DNA of 64,000 nucleotides, from assembly GCF_016918785.1 (NCBI RefSeq), contig NZ_JAFFPT010000072.1, positions 124,001 to 188,000 on the forward strand, in the 5' to 3' direction. Of the stretch, positions 52,430-61,575 are shown one piece after another. The notes under the pieces are model-generated. The model saw only the letters and a program-made list of their open reading frames with translations, had not been told where the DNA came from and ran no database searches. Each line of letters begins with the position of its first letter. Within the stretch, counting starts at the first letter, position 1. The translations under genes were made by a program, and so were the position numbers. This DNA comes from Leptospira ainazelensis. GTDB taxonomy: Bacteria > Spirochaetota > Leptospiria > Leptospirales > Leptospiraceae.

Positions 52430-52664
52430 GCCGGTTTTCGGAGAGATAAACGGACGAAAGTTTCAAATTTGAGAAAAGAATATTCATAAATTGTGAAATA
52501 GAAAATTAAACTGTCGATTTTTCAGTTTTTGTTTTTTGCAAAACTGAGATTATTTTTATTCGGAAATACTCGTTTTTAATAAAAGCAATTGCAGAACCGG
52601 AATAAAGGGGCGATTCTTAGGCGATTTAAGGCCAACGTAAAAAAAGAAAAAAGCGGGAGATACA

Positions 52665-53783
52665 ATGAAGATCGGAATCCTAAAAGAAATCAAAATCGCG
52701 GAAAATCGGGTGAGTATGATCCCTGCGGGTGTTGAAATTCTAAAACACCATGGACATACGGTTTTTGTGGAGAAAGACGCGGGTTTGAACAGCGGATTTC
52801 CCGATTCGGAATATGTAGAACACGGGGCTGAGATTCTTTCCGATCGAACCGATATATTCGAAAAATCGGATATGCTCCTTCACGTAAAAGAACCTCAGCC
52901 TTCCGAATATTCCCTCCTAAGAGAGAATCAAATTTTATTTACCTATTTACATTTAGCAGCTTCCAAAGAACTGACTCTCGCGCTTATGAAAACGAATTCG
53001 ATCTTTGTTGCTTATGAAACGATTCAGAAACAAGACGGCTCTCTACCGCTTTTGATTCCAATGAGCGAGATCGCGGGAAGAATGGCGGCACAGGAAGGAG
53101 CTAAATATTTGGAGATGATCCACGGAGGGAGCGGGGTTCTTTTGGGTGGAGTTCCCGGCGTAGAACCGGGAGTTGTACTTGTGATCGGAGGAGGGATCGT
53201 GGGCGCCAACGCAGCCAAGATCGCGGCCGGCCTGGGGGCGCGGGTTTATATTTTGGATACGAGCGCGGATAGACTTCGATATCTTTCCGAGATCATGCCG
53301 AGCAATTGTATTCCTCTTGCTTCTAGTCCTTCCAAAATCCGAGAGCTTTTAAGAATTGCGGACGTAGTCATCGGTTCCGTTTTGTATCCCGGCGCAAAAG
53401 CGCCGAGACTTGTCACCCGAGAACATCTTAAAACGATGAAGAAGGGATCAGTTTTGATCGACGTCGCAATCGATCAAGGAGGATGTTTTGAAACTTCGGT
53501 TCCGACCACTCACGAAGATCCGATTTATCTCGTGGACGGAATCATCCATTATTCCGTCGCGAATATGCCGGGGGCCGTTCCAAAAACTTCGACCCTCGCT
53601 CTTACAAGTGCGACACTTCCTTATGTATTAGAAATTGCGAATTTAGGATGGAAGCAGGCCGCGATCGACTCCGAAGCGATTCGAAAGGGGCTTAATATTG
53701 TTTTGGGTAGAATCACCTATCGGGCGGTTTCGGAAGCGTTCGGAATGGAATATACCGAAGTCGATTCCATACTTGGATCTTAG
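52665..53783 (+). CDS. ald: Alanine dehydrogenase
   Basis: A 372-residue NAD-dependent enzyme: MKIGILKEIKIAENRVSMIPAG with the pyruvate-binding Arg, the catalytic-type Lys in LLHVKEPQPSEY, His in YLHLAASKELT, the Rossmann motif IGGGIVGANAAKIAAGLGARV, and DVAIDQGGC. It makes pyruvate and ammonia from alanine or the reverse. Its place beside an ammonium transporter-phosphatase suggests a shared nitrogen theme (inference). A GGGAG site lies 6 bases upstream. Confidence 0.95.
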   Translation: MKIGILKEIKIAENRVSMIPAGVEILKHHGHTVFVEKDAGLNSGFPDSEYVEHGAEILSDRTDIFEKSDMLLHVKEPQPSEYSLLRENQILFTYLHLAASKELTLALMKTNSIFVAYETIQKQDGSLPLLIPMSEIAGRMAAQEGAKYLEMIHGGSGVLLGGVPGVEPGVVLVIGGGIVGANAAKIAAGLGARVYILDTSADRLRYLSEIMPSNCIPLASSPSKIRELLRIADVVIGSVLYPGAKAPRLVTREHLKTMKKGSVLIDVAIDQGGCFETSVPTTHEDPIYLVDGIIHYSVANMPGAVPKTSTLALTSATLPYVLEIANLGWKQAAIDSEAIRKGLNIVLGRITYRAVSEAFGMEYTEVDSILGS

Positions 53784-54451
53784 TCTTGATTCTCTCCTAA
53801 TGTGGAACCCGTCATCGGAAGAAGGCCGAAATCGGTTGCTTTTTTGACCAACTCGGCTCGATTGTGAACATTCAATTTTTTGTATATATTCTTAACGTGG
53901 TGTTGGATCGTATATTTGCTTACTCTTAAAAATTCCGCGACACGATTGATCGTTTTTCCCGTCACCATGTGATCTAAAATTTCCTTTTCCTTTTTGGTCA
54001 ACTTGACTCCGTCGGCCGCTTTTTTGAGTTTAAAACTGTTTAGAACGCGGAACGCGATCGTGGGAGTGATGATGGCCCCGCCGCGTAACACGGTATCGAT
54101 GACTTCTATAATATCTTTTAACTCGGATTTTAGAATGTAACCGATCGCTCCGTATCGAAGGGAATTGTAGATGAGTTCGTCGGAGTTCATGTTACTCAGC
54201 ATAATTTTGTTGATACCGGGATCTCTTTCGGAAAGTTTTGCCGCGAGATCGACCCCTGTCATTCCAGGAAGAAGAATGTCTAAGAAGATGATGTCTAACG
54301 TTCTTCCTTTGGGATCCTTCCAATAGGTTTCCGCCGATTCCCAGTGAAGGATTTCATCCACATGGGGGACGGATTCTAACACTTTTAGAATTTGGTCTTT
54401 ATAATTTTCGTCGTTTTCTACGATTCCGATTTTGATATTCTTAGCTTCCAT
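53780..54451 (-). CDS. NarL/LuxR-type response regulator
   Basis: A 223-residue regulator. Its receiver domain has Asp58 in IIFLDILLPGMTG and Lys in YILKSELK. A C-terminal HTH follows: LTKKEKEILDHMVTGKTINRVAEFL and TIQHHVKNIYKKLNVHNRAEL. It lies 26 bases downstream of the large hybrid receptor, whose C-terminal NarX-type kinase module is the expected donor. The stop overlaps the convergent ald stop by 4 bases. Confidence 0.93.
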   Translation of the reverse strand: MEAKNIKIGIVENDENYKDQILKVLESVPHVDEILHWESAETYWKDPKGRTLDIIFLDILLPGMTGVDLAAKLSERDPGINKIMLSNMNSDELIYNSLRYGAIGYILKSELKDIIEVIDTVLRGGAIITPTIAFRVLNSFKLKKAADGVKLTKKEKEILDHMVTGKTINRVAEFLRVSKYTIQHHVKNIYKKLNVHNRAELVKKATDFGLLPMTGSTLGENQD

Positions 54452-54477
54452 GTTCTTCCTTAATTCTACGTTTGAAA

Positions 54478-57400
54478 TCAGATCGTTAAAAAACGATTCG
54501 CGCTGATTCGGAGTCCGATCGAATATATGTTTTGTAAAAGCGCCATTTCCATTTTACCCTCGAGTTTGGCGATTCTTTCGATCAGGTTTTCGGTCCCGCG
54601 ACCGGATCGATTGTTGGCGAGTTTGTAGCCTGATGCCGAACTCATATTCATAAGGATCTCCTTATCCTTGAGTGAAAAATTCCAATTAGAGATTCCTTTT
54701 CCGTATTTGAGATCGTTATTCGTCACTTCGTTTATAATTCCAAAAAACTCCATCAAACTCGCTTCGTCCTTATGCGAATCGAAAACCGCCAGGAGTTCGT
54801 CTTCGCATTGAAAATCGATTTCTCTACCTGCGTCGGAATAACGTCTGAGAAGAACGAGGTTTACACCCGTGATAAAATTTTCGGAAACAAGATTGAGATC
54901 CTCTATCTTCAGCATCTGTTCGCGTAACATTCCGATGGATTGATTTACGGTTCCGTGAATTTTCTCAAAAAGATGCCGATCCGGTTCGATCGATCCGCTT
55001 AGAAGTTCTTCGGAAAGAAATTTCAAATCGATCAACTTGGCTCCGAGGTGGTCGTGAAGATCGATATTAATCTTTTGTCTTACCTGCTGGATTGCTTCCC
55101 GTTTTTCGTTTTCCTGTTCGATTCGATCCTTGTGTGCCTGGACCAATTGGAGAAGATTGTTTACACGATTCATCAGCTGTTCAAAGTCGAAGGGTTTTAC
55201 TAAATAGTCGTTCGCGCCGGCGTTTAAGGCAGCAATGAGATCGCTGTCCCTGTTTTTCGCCGAAACCATAAGGATCGGCAATTCGATCGGACTCCATCTT
55301 GCGCGGATTTTTCTCGCGACTTCCAACCCCGAAAGTCGCGGCATCATCACGTCCAAGATCACCGCTTGAAAATCGGAATCTTGATTCAAAAGTTCTAATG
55401 CGTCTATTCCGCTCTGAACCACGTGGCATTCCATATTTCGGAGAGATAGATAGTTCTGAATCACTTCCAAGTTTACCGGTTCGTCGTCTACTACTAGAAT
55501 TCTGATCTTATCGTTTTGATCCTTTTTTTTCCATGGAGATTCTTCGGTTAAAGCCGCCTCCGGTTGTAAAGGCAGATTAGGGTTCTGATTTATTTCCTTT
55601 TTTTGAGAAAGGGGAGCGTCCTTACAAATCGGAATCGTAAAGTAAAATCGGGAACCTTTGTCGATCGTGGATTCCACCTCCAATTCCCCTCCGTGTAAGG
55701 CGACAAGGGCTCGGCTGATCGTAAGTCCTAAACCGGTCCCTCCGGCGTTACCTACGTCCCCGGATTGAACTCTTTCAAAAAATTCGAATATTCGTTTTTG
55801 TTGATTTTCCGGAATTCCGATTCCGGTGTCGCTTACGCTGATTTGGGCCGTATTGTCGTCGAGCTGTACTGCGCTTATGGTGATCGTTCCCGATTCCGTA
55901 AACTTGATCGCGTTTCCGATCAAGTTCTGTAGAATTTGCTGGAGTCGATTTTCATCCGCAAAAAGCGGAGGAAAATCCGGTTCTATTTCGTTTAACAAAA
56001 GTATCTTGGAAACATCCACGTTGACACGATTTAAGTCCAAAGTGAAGTCGGCGGCTTGTTTACCGTCCACGGGGATTTTTCTGAGATTAAGATCGCTGTG
56101 TTTGAGTTTGGAAAAATCCTGTATGTCGTTTACCAAACTGGAAAGTCTTTCTCCGCTGGAGACGATCATTCCGAGTTGTCTTTCCACAAAGACGGAAAGT
56201 TCGCCGCCTGCACCTCTTTTTAAGGAATCCGCGATTCCTATGATACCTTGGAGGGGAGTTCTAAGTTCGTGTGATGTGGTCGCTAAAAATTCGTCTTTGA
56301 GTTTGTCCAAGGATATCAATCGATCGTTGGACGTTTGTAGATCGGCGCTCAGTTTTTGAGAAAGATAATAAGAAATCGCGAACTGTTTGGAAATGATAAA
56401 TGCTTGTGCGATAAAAAAGATCGAGATCCCGTAAGAGATAAAATAGGAAGTGTTGATGACCATATTCGCATAAAGAAGATCATTGATGATGATGAGAAAG
56501 AGTAGAATACAAATTAAAAAACCGATCCACGCCCCGACACGTTTGTTTCTAATCGCTCGGATCAACACATAGACCATGTAAACGCATTCTATAAACACGA
56601 AAAAACTAAAGAAGGGTAAGGTTTTGGAATAAAACGCCAAATCCGTAACGAGGACGATTCCCGATAAAAAGGAAAAGACCGCGACAAAGGTGTAAGCCGC
56701 TTTTTTATGAAACTCGTTTGGAAACATGGATCGTAAAAAAAGAGCTAAGATAAAGCCGCCGATATAAACGGATAACAATTCCAATCGATAGCTGAGAGTA
56801 AAATCAAAGTTTGGAAGAAGTTTAAATAAAAGACGTTCTCCGGTTAATACGATCCTTACGATCGCAACAAGTCCGATTAGAGTGAAATAAAAATGTGAAA
56901 GTTCTCGGCGTAAAAGGGAAAAAAGACTGAAGTGATAGAGGACTCCGATAAAAAGCCCACCCGTAATAAAAAGGTCCAACCAGATCGTTCTTTCTCGAAG
57001 CGTGGATAACTCTTCGTGTTTTCCGATCAAGACCTTTGCCCAAACCCCGCCTTTAGAATGCGCAAAGTTGGAAACCTCGATGACGATTTCGTTTTTTTTA
57101 CCCAAGTTGATCGGAGCGCTGACTGCGGGACGATATAAAGGATGGCTCTTCTCTGCGGTAACTCCCACGGTTCCGCTGGAAAGCACTTTAACTCCGTTCA
57201 CATAAAGATTGTAAGCCGTTGCGGCCTCGAGCATCTTAATCGCAATATCGGTTTGCGGGTTTTCTAAAAGGATACACATCCGGTATGTCGCATAACCGAA
57301 GCCGGAATAATTTTTTCCATCCTTGGAGTAGCTTGTCCAAGAATCCGGAACGTTGACTAATTCGGGCGGTTGTATTTTTTTCCCGTCTTTAGAGTCTTCT

Positions 57401-57627
57401 GAATCTTTGATTTCCGAATAGAGTCGATTCCAATAAAATTCCCATTCTCCGTCCAAACTCAGACGACCCTTGGAGCCGAAATTCCAATCCGATTTTAGAT
57501 CCAAAACTCCTTTGGATACTTTCGGCGGTTTATTCGTAAATAGAATTCTATCGCAGGATACAAAGAATACAAAGAATAGAATCAAAGATCGAAGTAATTG
57601 GCGCATTCTATTCCTGATAGGAAACAT
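54478..57627 (-). CDS. 7TMR-DISM receptor with two kinase modules and a receiver
   Basis: A 1,049-residue protein. N-terminal export signal, possibly a lipobox (FFVSC). Extracytoplasmic 7TMR-DISMED2 jelly roll (about 45-185; LSLDGEWEFYWNRL, GFGYATYRM, YNLYVNGVKV). Seven membrane segments (about 200-405). HisKA with DEFLATTSHELRTPLQGI, HATPase with QILQNLIGNAIKFTESG and GTGLGLTISRAL. Receiver with VILDVMMPRLSG. Then a second, NarX-like HisKA_3 module (NIDLHDHLGAKLIDL) and a divergent HATPase (IINEVTNNDLKYG, GRGTENLIERIAKLEGKME). A phosphorelay from ligand to the adjacent NarL-type regulator is inferred. Confidence 0.9.
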   Translation of the reverse strand: MFPIRNRMRQLLRSLILFFVFFVSCDRILFTNKPPKVSKGVLDLKSDWNFGSKGRLSLDGEWEFYWNRLYSEIKDSEDSKDGKKIQPPELVNVPDSWTSYSKDGKNYSGFGYATYRMCILLENPQTDIAIKMLEAATAYNLYVNGVKVLSSGTVGVTAEKSHPLYRPAVSAPINLGKKNEIVIEVSNFAHSKGGVWAKVLIGKHEELSTLRERTIWLDLFITGGLFIGVLYHFSLFSLLRRELSHFYFTLIGLVAIVRIVLTGERLLFKLLPNFDFTLSYRLELLSVYIGGFILALFLRSMFPNEFHKKAAYTFVAVFSFLSGIVLVTDLAFYSKTLPFFSFFVFIECVYMVYVLIRAIRNKRVGAWIGFLICILLFLIIINDLLYANMVINTSYFISYGISIFFIAQAFIISKQFAISYYLSQKLSADLQTSNDRLISLDKLKDEFLATTSHELRTPLQGIIGIADSLKRGAGGELSVFVERQLGMIVSSGERLSSLVNDIQDFSKLKHSDLNLRKIPVDGKQAADFTLDLNRVNVDVSKILLLNEIEPDFPPLFADENRLQQILQNLIGNAIKFTESGTITISAVQLDDNTAQISVSDTGIGIPENQQKRIFEFFERVQSGDVGNAGGTGLGLTISRALVALHGGELEVESTIDKGSRFYFTIPICKDAPLSQKKEINQNPNLPLQPEAALTEESPWKKKDQNDKIRILVVDDEPVNLEVIQNYLSLRNMECHVVQSGIDALELLNQDSDFQAVILDVMMPRLSGLEVARKIRARWSPIELPILMVSAKNRDSDLIAALNAGANDYLVKPFDFEQLMNRVNNLLQLVQAHKDRIEQENEKREAIQQVRQKINIDLHDHLGAKLIDLKFLSEELLSGSIEPDRHLFEKIHGTVNQSIGMLREQMLKIEDLNLVSENFITGVNLVLLRRYSDAGREIDFQCEDELLAVFDSHKDEASLMEFFGIINEVTNNDLKYGKGISNWNFSLKDKEILMNMSSASGYKLANNRSGRGTENLIERIAKLEGKMEMALLQNIYSIGLRISANRFLTI

Positions 57628-57956
57628 ACGGAATGTCTTAAAGAAAGAATCGAATTCAGGAAACCATTTTCTTGGTTTCGCTCGTAATTCCGAATCCGAA
57701 AGGCTTCATTCTCTCGAGTTCGTTTTAGCATAATAAACCGAATTACAATTTTGGAAAGTGTATCCGATCTCAAAAACCACACGTTTGAGGGATAAGAGAG
57801 CTAAGACGGTTTCAAAAGTAGGCAAAAAGAAGGGAGAATTTTCGGTTATAAAAGAAGCGGTGCGACTTCGGATCGGAAGAATTGAGATCGTAAAAAGGTT
57901 TTTTCACTTCCTTCCGGATTGCAATTCTAAGGGATCCATGTTCCACTGGAAACAGG

Positions 57957-58823
57957 ATGCCAAAAGTAGATCCGCCCGTTCTCCATCTTTCCGACGTCAT
58001 CGAAGAAAAGATAGAACCGCTTTTTTACGCGGGACGTTTGGAAGATTTACCTCCCAGCTTTCGGGAGTATGATAGCTCGCATCGACATACATACTTCGCG
58101 CTTTTCTTTTTTTTGGAAGGGAGCGGATTTCATACGATCGACTTTCAAGAATATACGATCGATGCCGACTCGCTTTTCTTTTTAAAACCGGGCCAGGTGC
58201 ATTCTTGGAAATTTACGAAACCGGTAAGAGGGTTTGCATTTAAGGTTTCTCCCGAGTTTTTCGCGGATCAAGGGGAGAATGTTTCCTTACTTCGAGAATA
58301 TCCCTTTTTTCAATTTGCACAAAGTTCTCCAAAAATTAGAATTAACGATTCATTACGATTGAGGTCGGATTTTGAAAGACTCATCGAAGAAAAAGATTCA
58401 CGTTCGGAGAAAAAAATGCTTTTGATTCTTTCGCAAGTGATTCTTCTCCAAACCAAAAAGGAATACGATTCTCAACAGGCCGATGAGATTCTTCCCGATT
58501 CCACGATCATACTTTTTCAAAAACTTTTAGAAGAGAATTTCTTAAAGGAAAGAAATACTTCCTATTATTCCGGAAAGATCGGAATCGCTTCTAACACATT
58601 GAATCGAATCTGTCACGAAGAACTGGGTAAGTCCGCGAAGTCTGTGATCCACGAACGGATTTTACTCGAGATCAAACGTCTTCTCTTACATTCGAATTTG
58701 AATATTACACAAATCTCATGGGAATTGGGTTTTGCGGATAACTCATATTTCAGCCGGTATTTCAAATTGCAAACCGGGATTTCTCCGGAAAAATTTAGAG
58801 ACTCAGGACGAAAAACACAATAG
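57957..58823 (+). CDS. AraC-family transcriptional regulator
   Basis: A 288-residue regulator. The N-terminal cupin-like sensor part includes HRHTYFALFFFLEGSGFHTID and FFLKPGQVHSW. The C-terminal double HTH includes ASNTLNRICHEELGKSAKSVI and ITQISWELGFADNSYFSRYF followed by TGISPEKFR, the AraC signature. It probably responds to a small ligand and may control the downstream DoxX gene (70 bases). The ATG at 57957 has an ACAGG site. The gap 57628-57956 has no gene. Confidence 0.9.
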   Translation: MPKVDPPVLHLSDVIEEKIEPLFYAGRLEDLPPSFREYDSSHRHTYFALFFFLEGSGFHTIDFQEYTIDADSLFFLKPGQVHSWKFTKPVRGFAFKVSPEFFADQGENVSLLREYPFFQFAQSSPKIRINDSLRLRSDFERLIEEKDSRSEKKMLLILSQVILLQTKKEYDSQQADEILPDSTIILFQKLLEENFLKERNTSYYSGKIGIASNTLNRICHEELGKSAKSVIHERILLEIKRLLLHSNLNITQISWELGFADNSYFSRYFKLQTGISPEKFRDSGRKTQ

Positions 58824-58893
58824 AATATCGAATCCGTCCATTTACATTTTCGTTTTCATTTTTTATAGTTTCCGTATCTTAAAGGAGATGGAA

Positions 58894-59337
58894 ATGATCG
58901 AAAAATTTTTTCAGACGGATTCGAGTTGGATCCTTACTTTCGTGAGAATTGCGCTTGGAGTCGTGATACTTCCGCACGGTCTTCAAAAATTGTTAGGATG
59001 GTTCGGCGGATTCGGATTCGGCGCGACGATGGCTTTTTTTCAGTCGCAAGGAATTCCTTCCGCGATCGCGTTACTCGTCATCTTAGCGGAATCCTTCGGC
59101 GCGCTCGGATTGATCCTCGGATTTGCGACCAAACTTTCGGCTTTCGGAATCGGACTTACGATGATAGGCGCCGCAGTTTTTGTTAGAGCCAACGGATTTT
59201 TTATGAATTGGTTCAATACACAAGCCGGAGAAGGATTTGAATATCATATTCTTGCAGCCGCGATGGCGTTCGTTCTTCTGATCGGAGGCGGAGGAGCGTT
59301 GTCCTTGGATGCTCTGATCGGCGAAAAAATTAGATGA
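58894..59337 (+). CDS. DoxX family membrane protein
   Basis: A 147-residue protein with four hydrophobic segments: ILTFVRIALGVVILPHGLQKLLGWFGG is the DoxX start, then SAIALLVILAESFGALGLILG, FGIGLTMIGAAVFV and a C-terminal segment with GGGGALSLD. An AAAGGAG site at 58881-58887 selects ATG 58894 (spacing 6) over ATG 58888. Members take part in redox or sulfur-related membrane complexes; the role here is unknown. Confidence 0.9.
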   Translation: MIEKFFQTDSSWILTFVRIALGVVILPHGLQKLLGWFGGFGFGATMAFFQSQGIPSAIALLVILAESFGALGLILGFATKLSAFGIGLTMIGAAVFVRANGFFMNWFNTQAGEGFEYHILAAAMAFVLLIGGGGALSLDALIGEKIR

Positions 59338-59347
59338 GAGCGAAAGT

Positions 59348-59535
59348 TTAAAAAAACGATTCCGGGCGGAGCGATTCTACCCGGAATACGGGTTTGATAC
59401 GATCTCTTTTTTTCTGGACTGGCTTTAGCGTGTTCCCCGTTATCTTTCGGAAGGAATCATTGAAGGAAGATTTTGAATTGAAACCTACAAAATAACAGAT
59501 GGAAAGAATATCCTGCCCGGAAGAGATAGGAACCA
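59348..59535 (-). pseudogene. C-terminal remnant of an AraC-family regulator
   Basis: The minus-strand frame encodes ILSICYFVGFNSKSSFNDSF and RKITGNTLKP, the second HTH and closing motif of an AraC regulator (I..I....GF.S.S.F...F....G..P). The sensor domain and first HTH are missing, and upstream sequence in frame does not resemble AraC. It is best read as a decayed gene. Confidence 0.6.
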
Positions 59536-59630
59536 AACAGCCGATCGGAATGCCGGTCGCACCCCATCCTTGGTGTGCGAAAAACGCTTCGGAAGTTGAC
59601 GACTTGGTCGAGTATATTCTAACTCTCTAA
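59499..59630 (+). pseudogene. Possible C-terminal remnant of a cytochrome c-like gene
   Basis: A 43-codon frame ends GMPVAPHP...ASEVDDLVEYILTL. The 'MP..P ... LV.YIL.L' ending resembles the C-terminus of small c-type cytochromes, including the Met ligand, but no CxxCH is present. It abuts the AraC remnant, so two decayed genes may meet here. A terminator follows. Confidence 0.35.
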
Positions 59631-59637
59631 AGTATTT

Positions 59638-59682
59638 AAAAAGGATTCGATCGAACCCAAGGTCTCGGTTGAATCCTTTTTT
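59638..59682 (+). terminator. Terminator in the remnant region
   Basis: AAAAAGGATTC (59638-59648) pairs with GAATCCTTTTTT (59671-59682), with T runs in both directions. It probably once served the cytochrome-like gene and may now serve the minus-strand operon. Confidence 0.7.
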
Positions 59683-59730
59683 CCGTAAATAGGTTGAAAT
59701 CGATTTTTTAAAGAGGTCGGTTTTGGATTT

Positions 59731-60402
59731 CTATTCTTGTCTCGCCAAATTGACGATATCGGAGACCTCGATCGTATTCTTCTTATATCCTTTTTTAACT
59801 ACGCCTAACATCGCCTGTCCTAATTCCGCAAGGGTTGTGACTTGTTTTGGAAAAAAAAGTCGAAGCGCAGGATAAGCCCAGCTAAAATATTTATAGTATG
59901 GGAGAGTATTTTTTAATCCAGGGGTGGGGTGCATATATCCCGGTCTAAAATTAAAAACCGCTTTAAAGCCGACTTTCAAAAGGTCGTTTTCAGTTTTTCC
60001 TTTCACCCTCGCCCACATAACCTTTCCCTTTTCGGTGGTGTCGGTTCCGGCTCCGGATACGTAACAAAACGTCAGATCGGAACTTTGTTTTAAAAGAGTC
60101 TTTGCAAAGTGTAAAGTCAGATCGTGCGAAATTTTATGATACTGTTCCTCATTGAGTCCGATCGAACTTACTCCAAGACAAAAAAAACAGGCATCGTATC
60201 CTTTTAGTCGAGGTTCAATGGGAGAAAGATCAAAGAAGTCTTCAAGAACGATCTCTTGGATCTTAGGATGTGTAAAACCTCCGGGTTTTCTTTGGATCAA
60301 AAGTATGGATTCTACGTCGTCGTCTTGGAGGCATTCGTGCAAAACGCCTTCTCCCACCATTCCGGTCGCGCCGGTGATGATCGTTTTTATTTTCATGTTC
60401 AA
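59731..60402 (-). CDS. NAD(P)H-binding SDR-like oxidoreductase
   Basis: A 223-residue Rossmann protein: IITGATGMVGEGVLHECL is the NAD(P) motif, followed by ACFFCLGVSS and YVSGAGTDTTEKG. It belongs to the atypical/extended SDR group of small NAD(P)-binding proteins (YybP/oxidoreductase-like). The substrate is unknown. ATG 60402 or 60396 starts it. It is the last gene of the tetR-MBL-SDR run, 21 bases after the MBL gene. Confidence 0.85.
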   Translation of the reverse strand: MNMKIKTIITGATGMVGEGVLHECLQDDDVESILLIQRKPGGFTHPKIQEIVLEDFFDLSPIEPRLKGYDACFFCLGVSSIGLNEEQYHKISHDLTLHFAKTLLKQSSDLTFCYVSGAGTDTTEKGKVMWARVKGKTENDLLKVGFKAVFNFRPGYMHPTPGLKNTLPYYKYFSWAYPALRLFFPKQVTTLAELGQAMLGVVKKGYKKNTIEVSDIVNLARQE

Positions 60403-60423
60403 TCCTTTGAATATTCCATTTTA

Positions 60424-61575
60424 TCAATCTAGTTGAGTAGAACGTATCGGATCTTGCGCCGCCGTTTTCCAGGGAAGATTCGGCCACCAACGGGAAAGAT
60501 CTTTGTTTGTATCGGGTTCAAAACTTTGGCCGGGTTTCGGAGTAAGAACGTTTACGTTCAATTCCTTTGCCTTAACGAGAACTCTTTCGATCGGCTCCGT
60601 CCATCCGTGGGCCGCGAGTTCGAAAAGGGCCCAATGAACCGGCAACAAATTTTTTCCTTTGACCATCCGGTGAGCGATAACGGCTTGTTCCGGTCCGATA
60701 TGCCAGTCGGGCCACGCCCGGTTGTATTGTCCTACTTCGATCATCGTAAGATCAAAGGGACCGCATGTATCGCCGATCTCTTTCATCGCGGGAAATAAAC
60801 CAGTATCTCCCGAATAATATAATCGATGTTTGGCGCCTATAAGAGCATAACCCGCCCAAAGGTGTTTGTCCTTGTCGAAAAGAATTCTGCCGGAAGCGTG
60901 TCTTGCGGGGGTCGCGACGATTCTCAGGTCTCGGATTTGAACGGATTCCCACCAGTCCAGTTCTATAATCTTAGAATCTTCGATTCCCCAACGTAAAAGA
61001 TGTTGTCCGACTCCGAGCGGGACGATAAACGTCGTACCTTTTTCGTTCAATGCAAGAATTGTTTTGTAATCCAGGTGGTCATAGTGATCGTGCGAAATCA
61101 CCACGGCGTCGATTTTCGGAAGATTTTCGAAAGCCAAGGGAGGAGCATACCAGCGTTTCGGACCCGCCCAAGTCAACGGAGAAGGGCGGTCCGACCAAAT
61201 CGGATCCGTAAGAATTTTATAACCGTCTATTTCGACTAACGTGGAAGAGTGTCCGAACCAGGTGACCCTAAGTCCGCTGGCAGGTTCGATTTGATAAAGA
61301 TCGGGATCCGGTTTGTCTATATTAAGATTTTCGAACGGACTTGAAAATTCACTTTTACGAAATAGGGTAAGTAGACTTTCGGAGATATGGTTTACCAACG
61401 GCTGAGGATTTACAAACTGACCGTCCCTCCAGTGGGGAGAGGTTTTTTCCCTCTCGTTTGAGGCGGTCAAACTCATACAAGTGTAAACGCTAAAGACAAA
61501 GGTTGAGGAAATTGTAACGATGGAAATCCACCGGATCGCTTTTAGAATTTTGATCACTTTTTTATTTTTTTTCAT
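60424..61575 (-). CDS. MBL-fold hydrolase of the NAPE-PLD/RomA type
   Basis: A 383-residue protein with an N-terminal membrane anchor and CMSLTASN after it, possibly a lipobox. The metallo-beta-lactamase core has TWFGHSSTLVEIDGYKILTDPIWSDRPSP, VISHDHYDHLD (H-x-H-x-D-H), PARHASGR, YYSGDTGLF and LLPVHWALFEL. This order matches the N-acyl-phosphatidylethanolamine phospholipase D-like group. It overlaps the TetR gene by 14 bases, so both are probably in one transcript. Confidence 0.88.
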   Translation of the reverse strand: MKKNKKVIKILKAIRWISIVTISSTFVFSVYTCMSLTASNEREKTSPHWRDGQFVNPQPLVNHISESLLTLFRKSEFSSPFENLNIDKPDPDLYQIEPASGLRVTWFGHSSTLVEIDGYKILTDPIWSDRPSPLTWAGPKRWYAPPLAFENLPKIDAVVISHDHYDHLDYKTILALNEKGTTFIVPLGVGQHLLRWGIEDSKIIELDWWESVQIRDLRIVATPARHASGRILFDKDKHLWAGYALIGAKHRLYYSGDTGLFPAMKEIGDTCGPFDLTMIEVGQYNRAWPDWHIGPEQAVIAHRMVKGKNLLPVHWALFELAAHGWTEPIERVLVKAKELNVNVLTPKPGQSFEPDTNKDLSRWWPNLPWKTAAQDPIRSTQLD

